Shown piece by piece: positions 48,074-58,564 of a stretch of 64,000 nucleotides of DNA. Below the pieces are notes generated by a model, which ran no database searches, was not told the DNA's origin, and was given only the letters and a program-made list of their open reading frames with translations. This DNA is from Cliona cf. orientalis. Its lineage: Eukaryota > Porifera > Demospongiae > Clionaida > Clionaidae. The stretch covers positions 9,135,501-9,199,500 of the forward strand of contig OZ005699.1 in NCBI GenBank assembly GCA_963930775.1, read 5' to 3'. Position 1 is the stretch's first letter. Each line of letters begins with the position of its first letter. A program made the translations under genes and the position numbers.

Positions 48074-49738
48074 ATGGCTAAGCTTGGCCTTGACTACACT
48101 GTCGTTTCTCCGTCACTTCTTGAAAACTCAACCATTCGTCGTACCTCGTCTTGCTTTAGTCTAGGAATTATGGAGGAGTTTACTGAAGCGTACATTCAGT
48201 CTCTTGAGCAAAATTTGGACGAAGCGTGTAAGAAACTTCACCACCACGACGATTCGATCAACCGTTCGAGCGCCACACCCGTTCACCCGACACGCAAGAC
48301 CCGCCCAGACCCCTCCTCCAAGTTCAGCACACTCCAGCCCCACCCTCAAGCGAGCTCCTCCCTCCCCCAAGAACCACCTGCTAAAAAGAGTCGTTTCTCT
48401 AAACTTTCAAAGGAGGAATTAGATGACTTGTCAAAACCCAATATACCCAAAAATACTGAAGTATCAACAAAATGGGCTGTGGAGAACTTTAGGTCTTGGA
48501 TGGAAGAGAGAAACCAATGTAGTGAAGAAAAATGTCCAGAGACGCTCTTGGAGGACATGGCACCTTGCGACTTAAACAAATGGCTTTCCATTTATGTTGC
48601 TGAAACTAGAAAAGTCAATGGAGAATTGTATCCACCGACAACAATTCATCAACTTCTAGCTGGTATTCAACGTCATATGCGAGCCATAGACCAGGAAAAT
48701 GCACCCAACATTTTTGCCAAAAATGATCCTGCATTTTACACGTTGCATCAGACAATGGACTCTGTCTATAAAAAACTCAGGTCCAGTGGCGTTGGTGCTC
48801 AAAAGCAACCCACGGAAACTTTTTCTAAGGAGGAGGAGAATACACTCTGGGAGAGTGGTGTGCTCGGTACAGATAATCCTAAAAGTCTCTTGCGTGCTGT
48901 ATTTTTTGGAAATGGGAAAAACTTCTGCTTGAGAGGTGGTAGTGAACACAGGGATCTCAGATTATCTCAAATTCAGCAGACTGAGAATGGGTATAAGTAT
49001 ACTGAAAATTCATCGAAAAACCGCTCCGGTGGTCTCGCTCAGTTACACCTCAAGAACAAATGTGTTGAGATATACAGAAATCCTGAAGCTGGAGATCGTT
49101 GCCACTGTAGAATATTAGACTTGTACATCAGCAAACTGCCTTCTGAGGCCAAGGATAAAGATTTATTTTATGTACGTCCCATGGAAAAAACAAATAGTAG
49201 CACACCCACATACGAGAGATCTGTGTGGTACTATAGCATTCCAGTCGGTCGCAATAAGCTTGCACAAATGGTGCCAGAAATTTGCAAGCTTGCAAATATC
49301 TCGGGTCACAAGACAAACCATAGCCTACGGGCTACTGGTGCTACTGAACTATATGAAGCAGAGGTGCCAGAAAAAATCATTCAAGAAAGAACTGGTCATC
49401 GTTCACTCGAGTGTTTACGGACATATGAACGTACAAGTGACAAACAGCACCAAGCAGTTTCCAATATCCTATCGTCTACCTCGCAATCATCTTATCACGC
49501 ACAAATAGCCAAGTTGGATCCCAGTAATCATCAGCTATCTACTCAGACTACTCCTACACCTGGCCAATTATCTAATATGAGCTTTGCAAAATGCCAGGTC
49601 AACATTAACATTAATCATGGACCATCAGCACCAGTAACGTTTACAACCACCACCTCTCCTGTGTCCAGGTCATCTACTTCAGATATGGGCATGCCAAGCG
49701 AGGACGAGCTTCTTCAGTTTTTAAAGGACCTGCAGTAA
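48074..49738 (+). CDS. Crypton-type tyrosine recombinase (DUF3504-like), 554 aa
   Basis: A single uninterrupted ORF. The start is placed at the ATG of MAKLGLDYT; a later ATG at 48170 (MEEFTEAYIQ) is possible. The N-terminal 110 residues are Ser/Pro-rich. A SAM-like core-binding region follows at about 130-260 (TKWAVENFRSWMEERN, TIHQLLAGIQRHMR). The catalytic domain has the first Arg in FCLRGGSEHRDLRLSQI, then HSLRATGATELYE and ERTGHRSLECLRTYER, supplying the H-x-x-R, the His and the Tyr nucleophile of tyrosine recombinases. This arrangement is that of Crypton elements and their domesticated relatives (ZMYM, QRICH1, KCTD1 types). No disabling mutation is visible, so the copy could be active or recently inserted. 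Confidence 0.88.
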   Translation: MAKLGLDYTVVSPSLLENSTIRRTSSCFSLGIMEEFTEAYIQSLEQNLDEACKKLHHHDDSINRSSATPVHPTRKTRPDPSSKFSTLQPHPQASSSLPQEPPAKKSRFSKLSKEELDDLSKPNIPKNTEVSTKWAVENFRSWMEERNQCSEEKCPETLLEDMAPCDLNKWLSIYVAETRKVNGELYPPTTIHQLLAGIQRHMRAIDQENAPNIFAKNDPAFYTLHQTMDSVYKKLRSSGVGAQKQPTETFSKEEENTLWESGVLGTDNPKSLLRAVFFGNGKNFCLRGGSEHRDLRLSQIQQTENGYKYTENSSKNRSGGLAQLHLKNKCVEIYRNPEAGDRCHCRILDLYISKLPSEAKDKDLFYVRPMEKTNSSTPTYERSVWYYSIPVGRNKLAQMVPEICKLANISGHKTNHSLRATGATELYEAEVPEKIIQERTGHRSLECLRTYERTSDKQHQAVSNILSSTSQSSYHAQIAKLDPSNHQLSTQTTPTPGQLSNMSFAKCQVNININHGPSAPVTFTTTTSPVSRSSTSDMGMPSEDELLQFLKDLQ

Positions 49739-50218
49739 CTAGACTATGTTAGTCACAGTTAGCTACTTATAATATTATACTCTCATTTAGCAGATCTATT
49801 TTTATCATGTGCAAACATGCTTTGACATCATCATAATAATAACTTGCCTGAAGGATTTGTGGTTGGTGCAATATGAGTTCGTGGTTAGTGCAATATGAGT
49901 TCGTGGTTAGTGCAATATGGTTGTGGTTAGTGCAATATGAGTTTGTGGTTAGTGCAATATGGTATATATTTTACATAGCAACAACATAGTAACGGGATAT
50001 AAAATTTTAATATATGATATGCATGTGTGGCCTTATAGAGCCAGTCCAGTATGCAATGAAAACCTAGCTGTATACCTATATCAATCATGCAATACTGTAA
50101 CCTTTCCTTAATATTGTGTCCTTGGTAATACTGTTATTTTAAATAAACTGTCTTGATTAAATTTTATTATGTGATTATAGTAGTATCAAGGGCTAACGGA
50201 GTAGTATTCACCAAATGT
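49739..50218. other. Right end of the transposon and flank
   Basis: Apart from the subterminal repeats and terminal motif, this holds AT-rich flank (50005-50180) ending in a possible acceptor gattatag at 50173-50180, in frame with the next gene. Confidence 0.5.
49856..49962 (+). repeat. Subterminal 22-bp tandem repeats of the Crypton element
   Basis: Five imperfect copies of gtggttagtgcaatatgagt, suitable as recombinase-binding sites near the right end. Confidence 0.85.
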
Positions 50219-51269
50219 ATGTTCAATCATGTAGCTCCTGGAAAAGTGCTGTCCTCGAAGAACCTTAAGAGATGTGTCTGCTACTGTGCTCCCATCTCTA
50301 CTATGGTTTTCGTTGCAATACTGACTATCATTATCTTTTTGAATGTCCCTCATCTCTCAAATACCATGTACACTCCCAACATCACTGCGTCAGAAAATGT
50401 CATCGAAGTCGAGTTTGAATCTGAGGCAGCCTTTTGGATTGCCGAAGCTAACATCTCAGTCTACGATTGTAACAGCAGCGTGATCGTAGTTCAAGAAAAG
50501 ACTTGCAGTAGTCTTCCAACTACGGAAAGAAATGGCAGTGCACGCGATATACGAATGCGTCAATCTCCAGTATATTTCCTGGAGGGCTCACATGTGAATC
50601 TATCGGTTATCACCAATCAGAATCCGAACACTAGTATATGGATACTTAACACAAAGGACTACCTTGGGAGTAAAAATGGATCAAGTATCAAAGAAGAGTG
50701 TGATCCTCTGCATGAGTGTGACAGTCCTAGCCGTGACAGTGAATCATGCTGTTACCACATCCAAGATTATGCTGGAGGCAACATTCTGCATCGGGTCACG
50801 AAATCTGACTTTTATTTAGCCATACCTTAATTGGCCTTATAGACGTACATTTGATGTCTTCTACACTGCAGTAGTCTATGACCTTGATGCCATCAGCCGC
50901 CTTCCCGGTGCAAAGGTGTTCCCACGTACTGCCAAGATATCAGACTGGTTTGACTTCCAATCGACAAAGTGTATCTTGCTAAACACCACCTGCTCCATCA
51001 CTATTAGTGGCTTTAAGCCAATAGCTCTCTCCAATGTGTCTAGGCGAATGGACATACTAGTTCTTGCACTGATACTAGAGTTTGTGGTATCAGTAGTTTG
51101 TGCAGGAATGGCTCTCCTGTGTAAGCTTACATTGTTGAATGGCAGACGGTGCCGTGCCAAGAGGTCAACTGCTACTTATGAAGAATTCGAACCCTCTGAT
51201 GCAACTGCTTTGATAGAATCAACTTCATACCCTCATGGTCGGGTGTACAATGTCACGATATCGACATGA
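50219..51269 (+). pseudogene. Two-helix membrane glycoprotein with one frame break
   Basis: Not recognised. The first frame (50219-50827) gives a short Cys-rich start (CVCYCAPIS), a membrane helix (TMVFVAILTIIIFLNV) and an ectodomain with several N-x-S/T sites and Cys (ECDPLHECDSPSRDSESCC). It stops after SDFYLAIP. The frame that follows (LNWPYRRTFDVFYTAVVYDLD, to 51269) continues sensibly and contains a second helix (DILVLALILEFVVSVVCAGM) and a cytosolic tail with YEEF. The break is a small indel near 50820-50835, so this is a recent pseudogene, a variant allele or a sequence error. A degenerate copy of its 3' end exists at 58565-58810. The upstream in-frame codons could be an exon of the CARD-like gene. 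Confidence 0.55.
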
Positions 51270-53329
51270 AGTACAAGGAGCACATATCAGATATGCGGTG
51301 CTATATTGAGAGCAAGCTTTGGAATTAAAAATTCGTATAAGAATTATTTATAATTATGTAACTCGACCACAAATCAAGCTAACATTATTAATGAAAGTAT
51401 TATTATTTGTATTTTAAGTATTTTAATAATAATAATATTATTATTCACTCAAAAATTTTCTCCCCTATTATATATAATTACATGCACTCTTCACTGGCCT
51501 CCCTATAGTTCAGTGGGCCATGGCCTCACAAACCTTTGACCCTAGCCCTGCCCCCTATAATATTATTATCATGAGGGCAAAGTGCACAGTGGGTGGAGTC
51601 TGGAGCAATGACATCATTCCAAGGCATCAGTTCTAGTTGCCATAGGCATATGCACACAGTAGGCATGGCCCTGATATGGAGTCCAGTGGGTTCAATTATA
51701 TATCAGCTGGAGGAACTCATGAACAAAGGAGGTCAGAAACACAAAATTTAAAATAATTGCATGTACACCTATAGCTTGCTAGTTTCATTCATATCATATC
51801 AAACATGCACCATACCCGGTATATTTTGGCATTTTTGCCTCCTGCTTATCATTGTACAAAATTTTAAAGTTATGAATTAAAGCATGGAGCAATCTTCATC
51901 CAATGCTTGAGAATTCAGCATGTAATGTCAGCAAGGATCCATTTAGCTATTAGAAAGCAATCCGATCATTTTGGGACTTTTTGTATGACTGGCATATGAT
52001 TGTAGCTTGTCTGCATAAAGAAAATTGTGTGTACAATGTCATGTGTACTCTGCTGTAATCTGCTCTATGTTTGTGGCTACGTATACACTACTGATACATG
52101 TAGCTACACTGACAGCCGCATTCGTAGAAAGCAGATACCATAGCTACCACCATCTTCCTCAAATTGTGTACATAGTCTCCCCGGCTTGCTTGTTGTGTGC
52201 ATCAAGAAATGTGTACTCTACTGTAATCTGTTCTTTGTTTGTGGCAATACACTGCTGATGCATGTATACTGACAGCTGCATTCGTAGAAACCAAGTTGGA
52301 CATTATCATGATAAAAATTGATCATGCTACCATCTGGTCTCTTTCTCATGATCATAGTAGGTCACATAATGTATTATACGTAGCCAATTTTCTCCAGTGA
52401 AATGATGTATACATTTGCCTTTCATACTATAATATAGGTACACCCTCTCATTTCCTCTCTCCCTCCCTTTCTTCTGCTGTTGTCACTATTATAGCAGTGA
52501 TATCGATAGTCCAGCATCCAATGGCTGTGACCGGCCACAATGGGTCCTTGGAGATGATGCTCCATCGAAGGCTGGTGAAGAAGATGGACATCAGAGGAGA
52601 CGATATAGCACAGTAACGAGTTCAATGATTCAGTGCTCATAGGAGGACTTATGGACAAGGTGGATGGAGCTAAATGAAGTGGGAAGGGTCTCTATGAATT
52701 TTACATGTGTCCTTATAGAGGGGTTCCCACTACATGTAGCTAGTTGTTATAGCTAGTTCTCCACTGTAGTATGAAATAACCGTGATCATGCTATGCATAG
52801 TATCTAGGGACCACCAATATACAATACAGTAACTGTAAATTACTTATCCTGGCCGGTATAATGTAATGCTAATTCGCAAAATTTTCATTGTTAAATAGTT
52901 TTTGTTTTGCACAAATGTTTTACATGAAATAGTTAACCTATACAGCAAATATAGTAGCAATCCATACAACTGATCTATAATATTATCATGATAACTATGA
53001 TGTCACTAGGTTTCCTAGAAGTCATGTAGACAGGTTCAGCTAGTGAGGCTGTACGTGTGGCTATTTAAGTGCCTCACAGATCATTCAACTTAGGACTCAG
53101 TGAAGATTTGACTAATTTTATGAGAGCCTACTTCAAGATAAACCATCAGATTCAGCTAAAGCTACCGTGGACACTCCTCAACAGTGACATATTATAGCTA
53201 AATAGTAGGTTTGAGCAATACAGAGAAGATAGCTACTGGCTAAAGTAGCTACCTTGGCATGACATCATCTAAAACTCAGCTCACTGATTCAGAATAAGTC
53301 TAGTACTGTTTACCTTAGCTATTGGTGCA
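51270..53329. other. Non-coding part of duplication unit A
   Basis: Matches about 59390-61449 closely (for example gcaaagtgcacagtgggtgg at 51578 and its near-identical partner near 59734). It holds two diverged direct repeats of about 95 bp (52027-52130 and 52196-52292, with gtgtactctrctgtaatctg), an exon relic, and a TATA-like tatttaag near 53064 that is conserved in unit B. Confidence 0.7.
52495..52650 (+). pseudogene. Alpha-mannosidase (GH38)-like exon relic, unit A
   Basis: After a pyrimidine-rich acceptor (ttgtcactattatag) the sequence reads VQHPMAVTGHNGSLEMMLHR then RLVKKMDIRGDD before a stop. NGSLEMMLHRRL followed by an RG-containing loop is what the C-terminal region of family 38 mannosidases looks like. 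No other mannosidase exon is nearby, so it is a stranded fragment. Identification is from recalled motif only. Confidence 0.45.
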
Positions 53330-56300
53330 ATGAGTAGCCATCGTTTTGCTCTCACTCTGCATCTGTTACTGTTCCTCTTGGTGTACGCTGACTCAGCAAA
53401 AAGCCAGCAGGCACACTACTACATCACACCCTCACTGAGTGTTGTCTGTCCTGGAGATCCCTGCCTTACTCTACCACAGTTGGCTGCTAATTCCAATAGC
53501 TACCTCCGCAATGAAAAAAACATATCTCTCTCTTTTCTGCCAGGATATCACAGTCTTGATGGAGAGCTCTCCCTGTCTCATGCAAACAATTTCTCAATGA
53601 CAAACGTCATAGGAGGCAATGGAATTGTGTTTGTAGAATGTGGCAGTCAGTCAGGAAGGTTCAATATCAGTGAGACAGCATTTGCTATGATAAAGGATCT
53701 GCACTTTATTGGCTGTGGAGGTAACAGAGTTAGCCAAGCAGGGCAATTTATAGTTGAAGACACCATCTTTGAGGGTGTGGAAGGCAGAGGTAGAGCACTA
53801 GTGCTGAATGAAGTGACTGATGTTAGTATTGCAAGAAGTTCATTCCTTTCCAATACACAAGGTAGCACATTTGATTCAAACTTTAGACTTGAAGATCTAC
53901 TGAATTATCTCTATCTAAATCGAAATTCATCGCTTGCAGTTGGTGGTGCAGTGTACACAGCCTTCAGCAATGTTTTAATTGTCAGCAGCAAGTTCACAGA
54001 CAACAGAGCCGAGGTAGGAGGAGCACTGTTTGCCCATAATAGCAGTCTCCATGTTATTGGAAGCACTTACAGCTACAATAAAGCTAGTTGTGCTGGGATC
54101 ATGACCACATTGGGATCCTCAATCAGTATCAAAAATTGTAATTTTATTGGAAATGCAGCCATGATCGATGGTGGAGTAATGATAGCATATAGAGACTTAT
54201 TCAATATCCATGGTACCACTTTTACTAACAATAGTGCTGGTCGTGGGGCAGGAGTAATACTGACATATGACTCAATGTTCAGTACCACAGATACCATTTT
54301 TAGTGACAATACAGCTAAAATATACGGTGGAGTAATTCACGCAAATAATGGCTCATTCACTATTACCAGCAGTACTTTTGCAAATAACAATGCAGCTAAT
54401 CTTGGTGGTATCATGATCATATTTAATTCATCACTATTTAATATCACCAGCAGTACTTTTATTAACAACAGTGCAGCTAAAAGTGCCGGTGTCATGTACA
54501 TACGAAATTCATCATTAAGTATTATCAACAGTACTTTTACTAACAACAGTGCAGCTTATAGTGGTGGTGTCATGATCATATTTGATTCGTCACTATTTAA
54601 TATCACCAGCAGTACTTTTATTAGCAACAGTGTAGCTGATAGTGGCGGTGTCATATACATACGAAATTCATCATTAAGTATTATCAACAGTACTTTTACT
54701 AACAACAGTGCAGCTGATAGTGGTGGTATCATGTACACAGGACATTATTCATCATTTAATAGTAGTTTTGCTAACAACCGTGCAGCAAATTGTGGTGGTG
54801 TCATTTATACACGTAATTCGTCATTTACTATCACCAGCAGTACTTTTACTAGCAACACTGCGGCTGATCTTGGTGGTGTCATGGAAACATTTGATTCGTC
54901 ATTTAATATCACCAGCAGTACTTTTACTAACAACACTGCAGCTGATGGTGGTGGTGTCATGGAAACATCTAATTCGTCATTTAATATTATCAGCAGTACT
55001 TTTACTAACAATAGTGCAGCTGATAATGCCGGTGTCATGTACACAGGACATAATTCATCATTAAATATTATCAACAGTACCTTTACTAACAACAGTGCAG
55101 CTTATGATGGTGGTGTCATAGTCTCCTTTATGTCATTATTTAATATCACCAGCAGTACTTTTACTAACAACAGTGCAGGTGACTATGGTGGTGTCATATA
55201 TGCACTCGCTTCATTGCTTAACATTGGTGATAGCAGTTTTTATGCTAACACAGCTATCAGCTATGGAGGAATAATAGTCACTATAAAAAGCTCTACACAT
55301 GTTACTAATGGTACATTTGACTATAACTCAGGATCACTCTACATTTTCTACAGCAACCTCACTTTCAGTGGCTATACAAGATTAGAGAACAGTACAGTAC
55401 AATCAAATGGTGCAAGAGAAGAAGGAGGGGTAATCACTAGTTTTCTGTCGACTGTGATCTTCACTGGAGTAAGCGTTTTATCAAACAACCAAGCAAGGTG
55501 TGGTGGAGCAATATTGGCCACTGAGAGTAAAATCATGGTTTATGATGAAATAACAATAGCCAATAACACAGCCACAGTCAGCAGTGGAGGTGGTATTTCT
55601 CTCAGACAAAGTGATCTTATAGTTAGGGGAAACTGTAACATCTCTGACAATGATGCTGTGATGGGTGGAGGAATCCATGCCATTAGTTCAACTATAGCTG
55701 TATATCAACCACGGACTCTTCAATTTATCAACAACCGAGCAAAAAATGGAAGCGGACTTTATTTAGAAGTTAATGCAAAATTGTATGTAGTAAAAGATAT
55801 ACAGCAGAGAAATGTCCATTATGGACACCTACTTATACTATTCAAAGCTAACCATGCCAACTATGGAGGAGCCATATATGTGGCAGACAATACCAATGCT
55901 GGTGCTTGCTCACCTGACCATGAATGCTTTATCCAAATACTTGGACTGCATCAAAATTTTAGTTCATTATTTATTTTTCATGATGCAGTAATACACATAC
56001 TTGAATTTTCTGGTAACACTGCAAGTGAGCAAGGAGTCAACATCTTTGGAGGACTACTAGATAGATGCATCCCAAGTTCATTTGCTGAAGTGTCATGGAA
56101 ATTAGAGACACCATCATACTACAGTGGTGTCAGTTACCTTGAAGACATCACCAATAATATAACTGCTACAGCATTAGATACCATATCCTCTCTACCTGTT
56201 CGAATTTGTTTTTGTAAGAGTGAGAGTGAGCCAGACTGCGGCTACCAGCCACCAACCATCAAAGTCAAGAAAGGAGAAGCTTTCACTGTACCACTTGTTG

Positions 56301-58105
56301 CAGTGGATCAAGTCAATCATTCTGTAGATGCAAACATTATCAGTTCTCTATCATTTCAAGATGGTGGTTTTAGTGAAGGACAGCAAACTCAGAGGGTAGA
56401 GAAAAACTGTAGCAATGTAACATTCAATGTGTTCTCTGCTCATAACTCAGAAAGAATAAACCTCTTTGCCGATGGTCCTTGTGGAAGCTCCACACTTTCC
56501 ACACGACAACTTTATATCCATTTCAGTGACTGCACTTGCCCAGTTGGTTTTGAGTCTTCTAAATCTGATACAAGGTGCCAATGCTTTTGTGATACACAAT
56601 TGTATCCCCACATCATTAACTGTGATCCAGTAGCTGAATCTCTTATGAGAGTGAACACTAACTCATGGATAACTCACATCAATGACACTGATCCACCTGG
56701 CTATGTCATTCATCCCAACTGTCCTTTGGACTACTGCCGACCTCCAACTGAAAATGTGAGCATGAATCTCAACCTTCCTGATGGATCAGATGCACAGTGT
56801 GCTTACAATCGTACTGGAATTTTATGTGGAGGTTGTCAGGAACACCTCAGCCTCTCCCTGGGTAGTTCACGTTGCTTATCTTGTCACAGTTACTGGCCTG
56901 CAGTGCTTGTTTTAATTCTCCTAGTTGCCATCATAGCAGGAATCTTGCTGGTGACTGCACTATTAGTCCTCAACATGACAGTGGCTGTTGGACTCATTAA
57001 TGACTTTATCTTTTATGCTAACATCGTAGCAGCTAACAATGCCGTCTTCTTTCCATCGTCAGAGCCTAGCTTTCCCACTGTGTTTGTAGCTTGGCTTAAT
57101 ATGGACATAGGAATTGATGTCTGTTTCTTTAACGGTCTTGATACATATATCAAAACCTGGCTTCAACTGGCTTTTCCAGTGTACATTATCTCTCTAGTGA
57201 TTATCATGATCATAGTCAGTGAGTACTCCCCTCGATTTGCTGGACTAATTGGAAAGAGAGACCCAATTGCAACTCTAGCTACACTAATCCTGCCGTCTTA
57301 TGCCAAACTCCTCTCAGTGACTATCACAGCTTTATCGTTTGCTGTCCTTGAATATCCTGATGGCTCACGAGAGACTGTATGGCTTCCTGATGGAAATGTG
57401 CCATACTTTCAAGGGAAACACGTAGCTCTTGTCCTCGTTGCCCTGTTGATTATTCTAGTTGGTGTCCCCTACACAATTCTTCTCTTTCTCTGGCAGTGGC
57501 TTGTTCGTGCTCCAGAGTGGAAGGTTTTCAATTGGACAAGGAACACTAAGCTCAATGCCTTTATCTCTGTCTACCATGCTCCATACAACAGAAAGTATCG
57601 CTACTGGACTGGATTGCTACTGCTCGTGAGGGTGATCTTGTACATCATTGCTTCAGTCACTGTATCCAGAGATCCTCAAACTTCACTCTTAACAACTAGC
57701 ATCTTAGTTGGAAGCCTCTTTCTTATTAAAGAGATTACTGGAGCGAGGGTGTACAAAAAATCATTCTTGAACATCATAGAGACAGGGCTCTACTTCAATC
57801 TTCTTGCATTGTCTGCATTTAGTTTTTACCACTTCAAAATTGACATTGGGAAACAGACAGCTGTGGCCTACACCTCTACCATCATGACCTTCATCCTTCT
57901 GATTGGAGTAATTATCTATCACGTGTATTTGCTGGTTAGAAAGGATCAGCCCTGGCTGGGAGATCTAGAGGAGTTGAATGAGTATCTCCTGGCTCCAGTT
58001 CAACCTGTTACAAATACAGTGACTCACTCTAGTGTTGAAATCCCCCAGGATCGAGATCAGTCTCCACCACCAGCTGAGATAAACAATAATCAGAGAAATT
58101 ATTAG
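53330..58105 (+). CDS. Giant intronless beta-helix / multi-pass membrane protein, copy A (1,591 aa)
   Basis: One uninterrupted ORF. Order: signal peptide 1-25; N-terminal cap to about 180; a right-handed beta-helix of polymorphic-outer-membrane-protein (Chlam_PMP-like) repeats to about 870, densest at about 250-640 where 23-26 aa rungs of the form SSFNITSSTFTNNSAADGGG repeat; a region at about 900-1060; a Cys-rich membrane-proximal module at about 1060-1185 (CTCPVGFES, CPLDYC, GILCGGCQEHLSLSLGSSRC); then seven to eight hydrophobic helices from about 1187 to 1540 and a cytosolic tail (WLGDLEELNEYLLAP). Most rungs add N-x-S/T sites. The architecture suggests a cell-surface receptor or adhesion protein. 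I know related unnamed families from early-branching animals. No enzymatic motif is seen. The start lies in atgagtagcc, conserved in copy B. Confidence 0.88.
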   Translation: MSSHRFALTLHLLLFLLVYADSAKSQQAHYYITPSLSVVCPGDPCLTLPQLAANSNSYLRNEKNISLSFLPGYHSLDGELSLSHANNFSMTNVIGGNGIVFVECGSQSGRFNISETAFAMIKDLHFIGCGGNRVSQAGQFIVEDTIFEGVEGRGRALVLNEVTDVSIARSSFLSNTQGSTFDSNFRLEDLLNYLYLNRNSSLAVGGAVYTAFSNVLIVSSKFTDNRAEVGGALFAHNSSLHVIGSTYSYNKASCAGIMTTLGSSISIKNCNFIGNAAMIDGGVMIAYRDLFNIHGTTFTNNSAGRGAGVILTYDSMFSTTDTIFSDNTAKIYGGVIHANNGSFTITSSTFANNNAANLGGIMIIFNSSLFNITSSTFINNSAAKSAGVMYIRNSSLSIINSTFTNNSAAYSGGVMIIFDSSLFNITSSTFISNSVADSGGVIYIRNSSLSIINSTFTNNSAADSGGIMYTGHYSSFNSSFANNRAANCGGVIYTRNSSFTITSSTFTSNTAADLGGVMETFDSSFNITSSTFTNNTAADGGGVMETSNSSFNIISSTFTNNSAADNAGVMYTGHNSSLNIINSTFTNNSAAYDGGVIVSFMSLFNITSSTFTNNSAGDYGGVIYALASLLNIGDSSFYANTAISYGGIIVTIKSSTHVTNGTFDYNSGSLYIFYSNLTFSGYTRLENSTVQSNGAREEGGVITSFLSTVIFTGVSVLSNNQARCGGAILATESKIMVYDEITIANNTATVSSGGGISLRQSDLIVRGNCNISDNDAVMGGGIHAISSTIAVYQPRTLQFINNRAKNGSGLYLEVNAKLYVVKDIQQRNVHYGHLLILFKANHANYGGAIYVADNTNAGACSPDHECFIQILGLHQNFSSLFIFHDAVIHILEFSGNTASEQGVNIFGGLLDRCIPSSFAEVSWKLETPSYYSGVSYLEDITNNITATALDTISSLPVRICFCKSESEPDCGYQPPTIKVKKGEAFTVPLVAVDQVNHSVDANIISSLSFQDGGFSEGQQTQRVEKNCSNVTFNVFSAHNSERINLFADGPCGSSTLSTRQLYIHFSDCTCPVGFESSKSDTRCQCFCDTQLYPHIINCDPVAESLMRVNTNSWITHINDTDPPGYVIHPNCPLDYCRPPTENVSMNLNLPDGSDAQCAYNRTGILCGGCQEHLSLSLGSSRCLSCHSYWPAVLVLILLVAIIAGILLVTALLVLNMTVAVGLINDFIFYANIVAANNAVFFPSSEPSFPTVFVAWLNMDIGIDVCFFNGLDTYIKTWLQLAFPVYIISLVIIMIIVSEYSPRFAGLIGKRDPIATLATLILPSYAKLLSVTITALSFAVLEYPDGSRETVWLPDGNVPYFQGKHVALVLVALLIILVGVPYTILLFLWQWLVRAPEWKVFNWTRNTKLNAFISVYHAPYNRKYRYWTGLLLLVRVILYIIASVTVSRDPQTSLLTTSILVGSLFLIKEITGARVYKKSFLNIIETGLYFNLLALSAFSFYHFKIDIGKQTAVAYTSTIMTFILLIGVIIYHVYLLVRKDQPWLGDLEELNEYLLAPVQPVTNTVTHSSVEIPQDRDQSPPPAEINNNQRNY
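54340..55230 (+). repeat. In-frame 69-78 bp rung repeats of copy A
   Basis: About a dozen tandem units sharing atcaccagcagtacttttac and taacaacagtgcagctga, all multiples of three and encoding beta-helix turns. The antisense ORFs listed by translation are shadows of these repeats. Confidence 0.9.
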
Positions 58106-58564
58106 CATATTATATTATAGTAACGCCTGTATACTCAGTTACTTCAGTCTTAAGCCGATAACTGTTTTTAAGGAATTCTGAACACAATGCACTTGAGATA
58201 CTTATTATTATGCTGATTTGTTTTTTGTAATAATATTATTAGCTATAGTGTATACTATTCTTATACAATAGCTGCTAGTATCAGCTCAACTAAGTTTTAC
58301 GTGTGTGTCCCCTCCATAACATTTTGATTATGAGTTGTGATAGTAGAGATTCTGAAATTGGACGTTTTAATAAGGGATTAATGATTCAGAATGAAATTTG
58401 TGAAGAAAAAATTCAATGCGATCTATAATGTCAGTGATAGCTATAGTTCTATACATATGCATGTACAAGGGACTTCAGTTTAATAACAGCAATGAGTCCA
58501 TCAAAGATTTATCCTACACATTGGCTGCACTGCATGATACTACAGTCTGCGATAAATTAAATCA
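58106..58564. other. 3' flank of copy A
   Basis: AT-rich, with no gene. Small ORFs near 58416-58600 run into the relic that follows. Confidence 0.5.

Larger units (their letters stand above)
47977..50004 (+). mobile_element. Crypton-like DNA transposon
   Basis: About 2.0 kb holding one intact tyrosine-recombinase ORF. The left end ttttatatcccg (47977-47988) and gttgttgctacgt (48022-48034) reappear inverted at the right as acatagcaacaac (49973-49985) and cgggatataaaa (49993-50004), giving short interrupted terminal inverted repeats. Subterminal direct repeats sit inside the right end. Exact target-site borders could not be fixed. Confidence 0.65.

Noticed and set aside
50771..50850. A 25-nt intron joining the two frames of the membrane gene
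   Set aside because: The sites gtcacg...tttag exist and restore frame, but 25 nt is below any plausible spliceosomal intron. An indel is simpler.
54073..55092. Minus-strand and frame-shifted ORFs over the giant gene
   Set aside because: Periodic shadows of the rung repeats (LLLVKVLLVILN pattern); the sense frame is continuous.
54340..55230. CRISPR-like spaced repeats
   Set aside because: The repeats are coding, of variable length and contiguous, in animal DNA, so not a CRISPR array.
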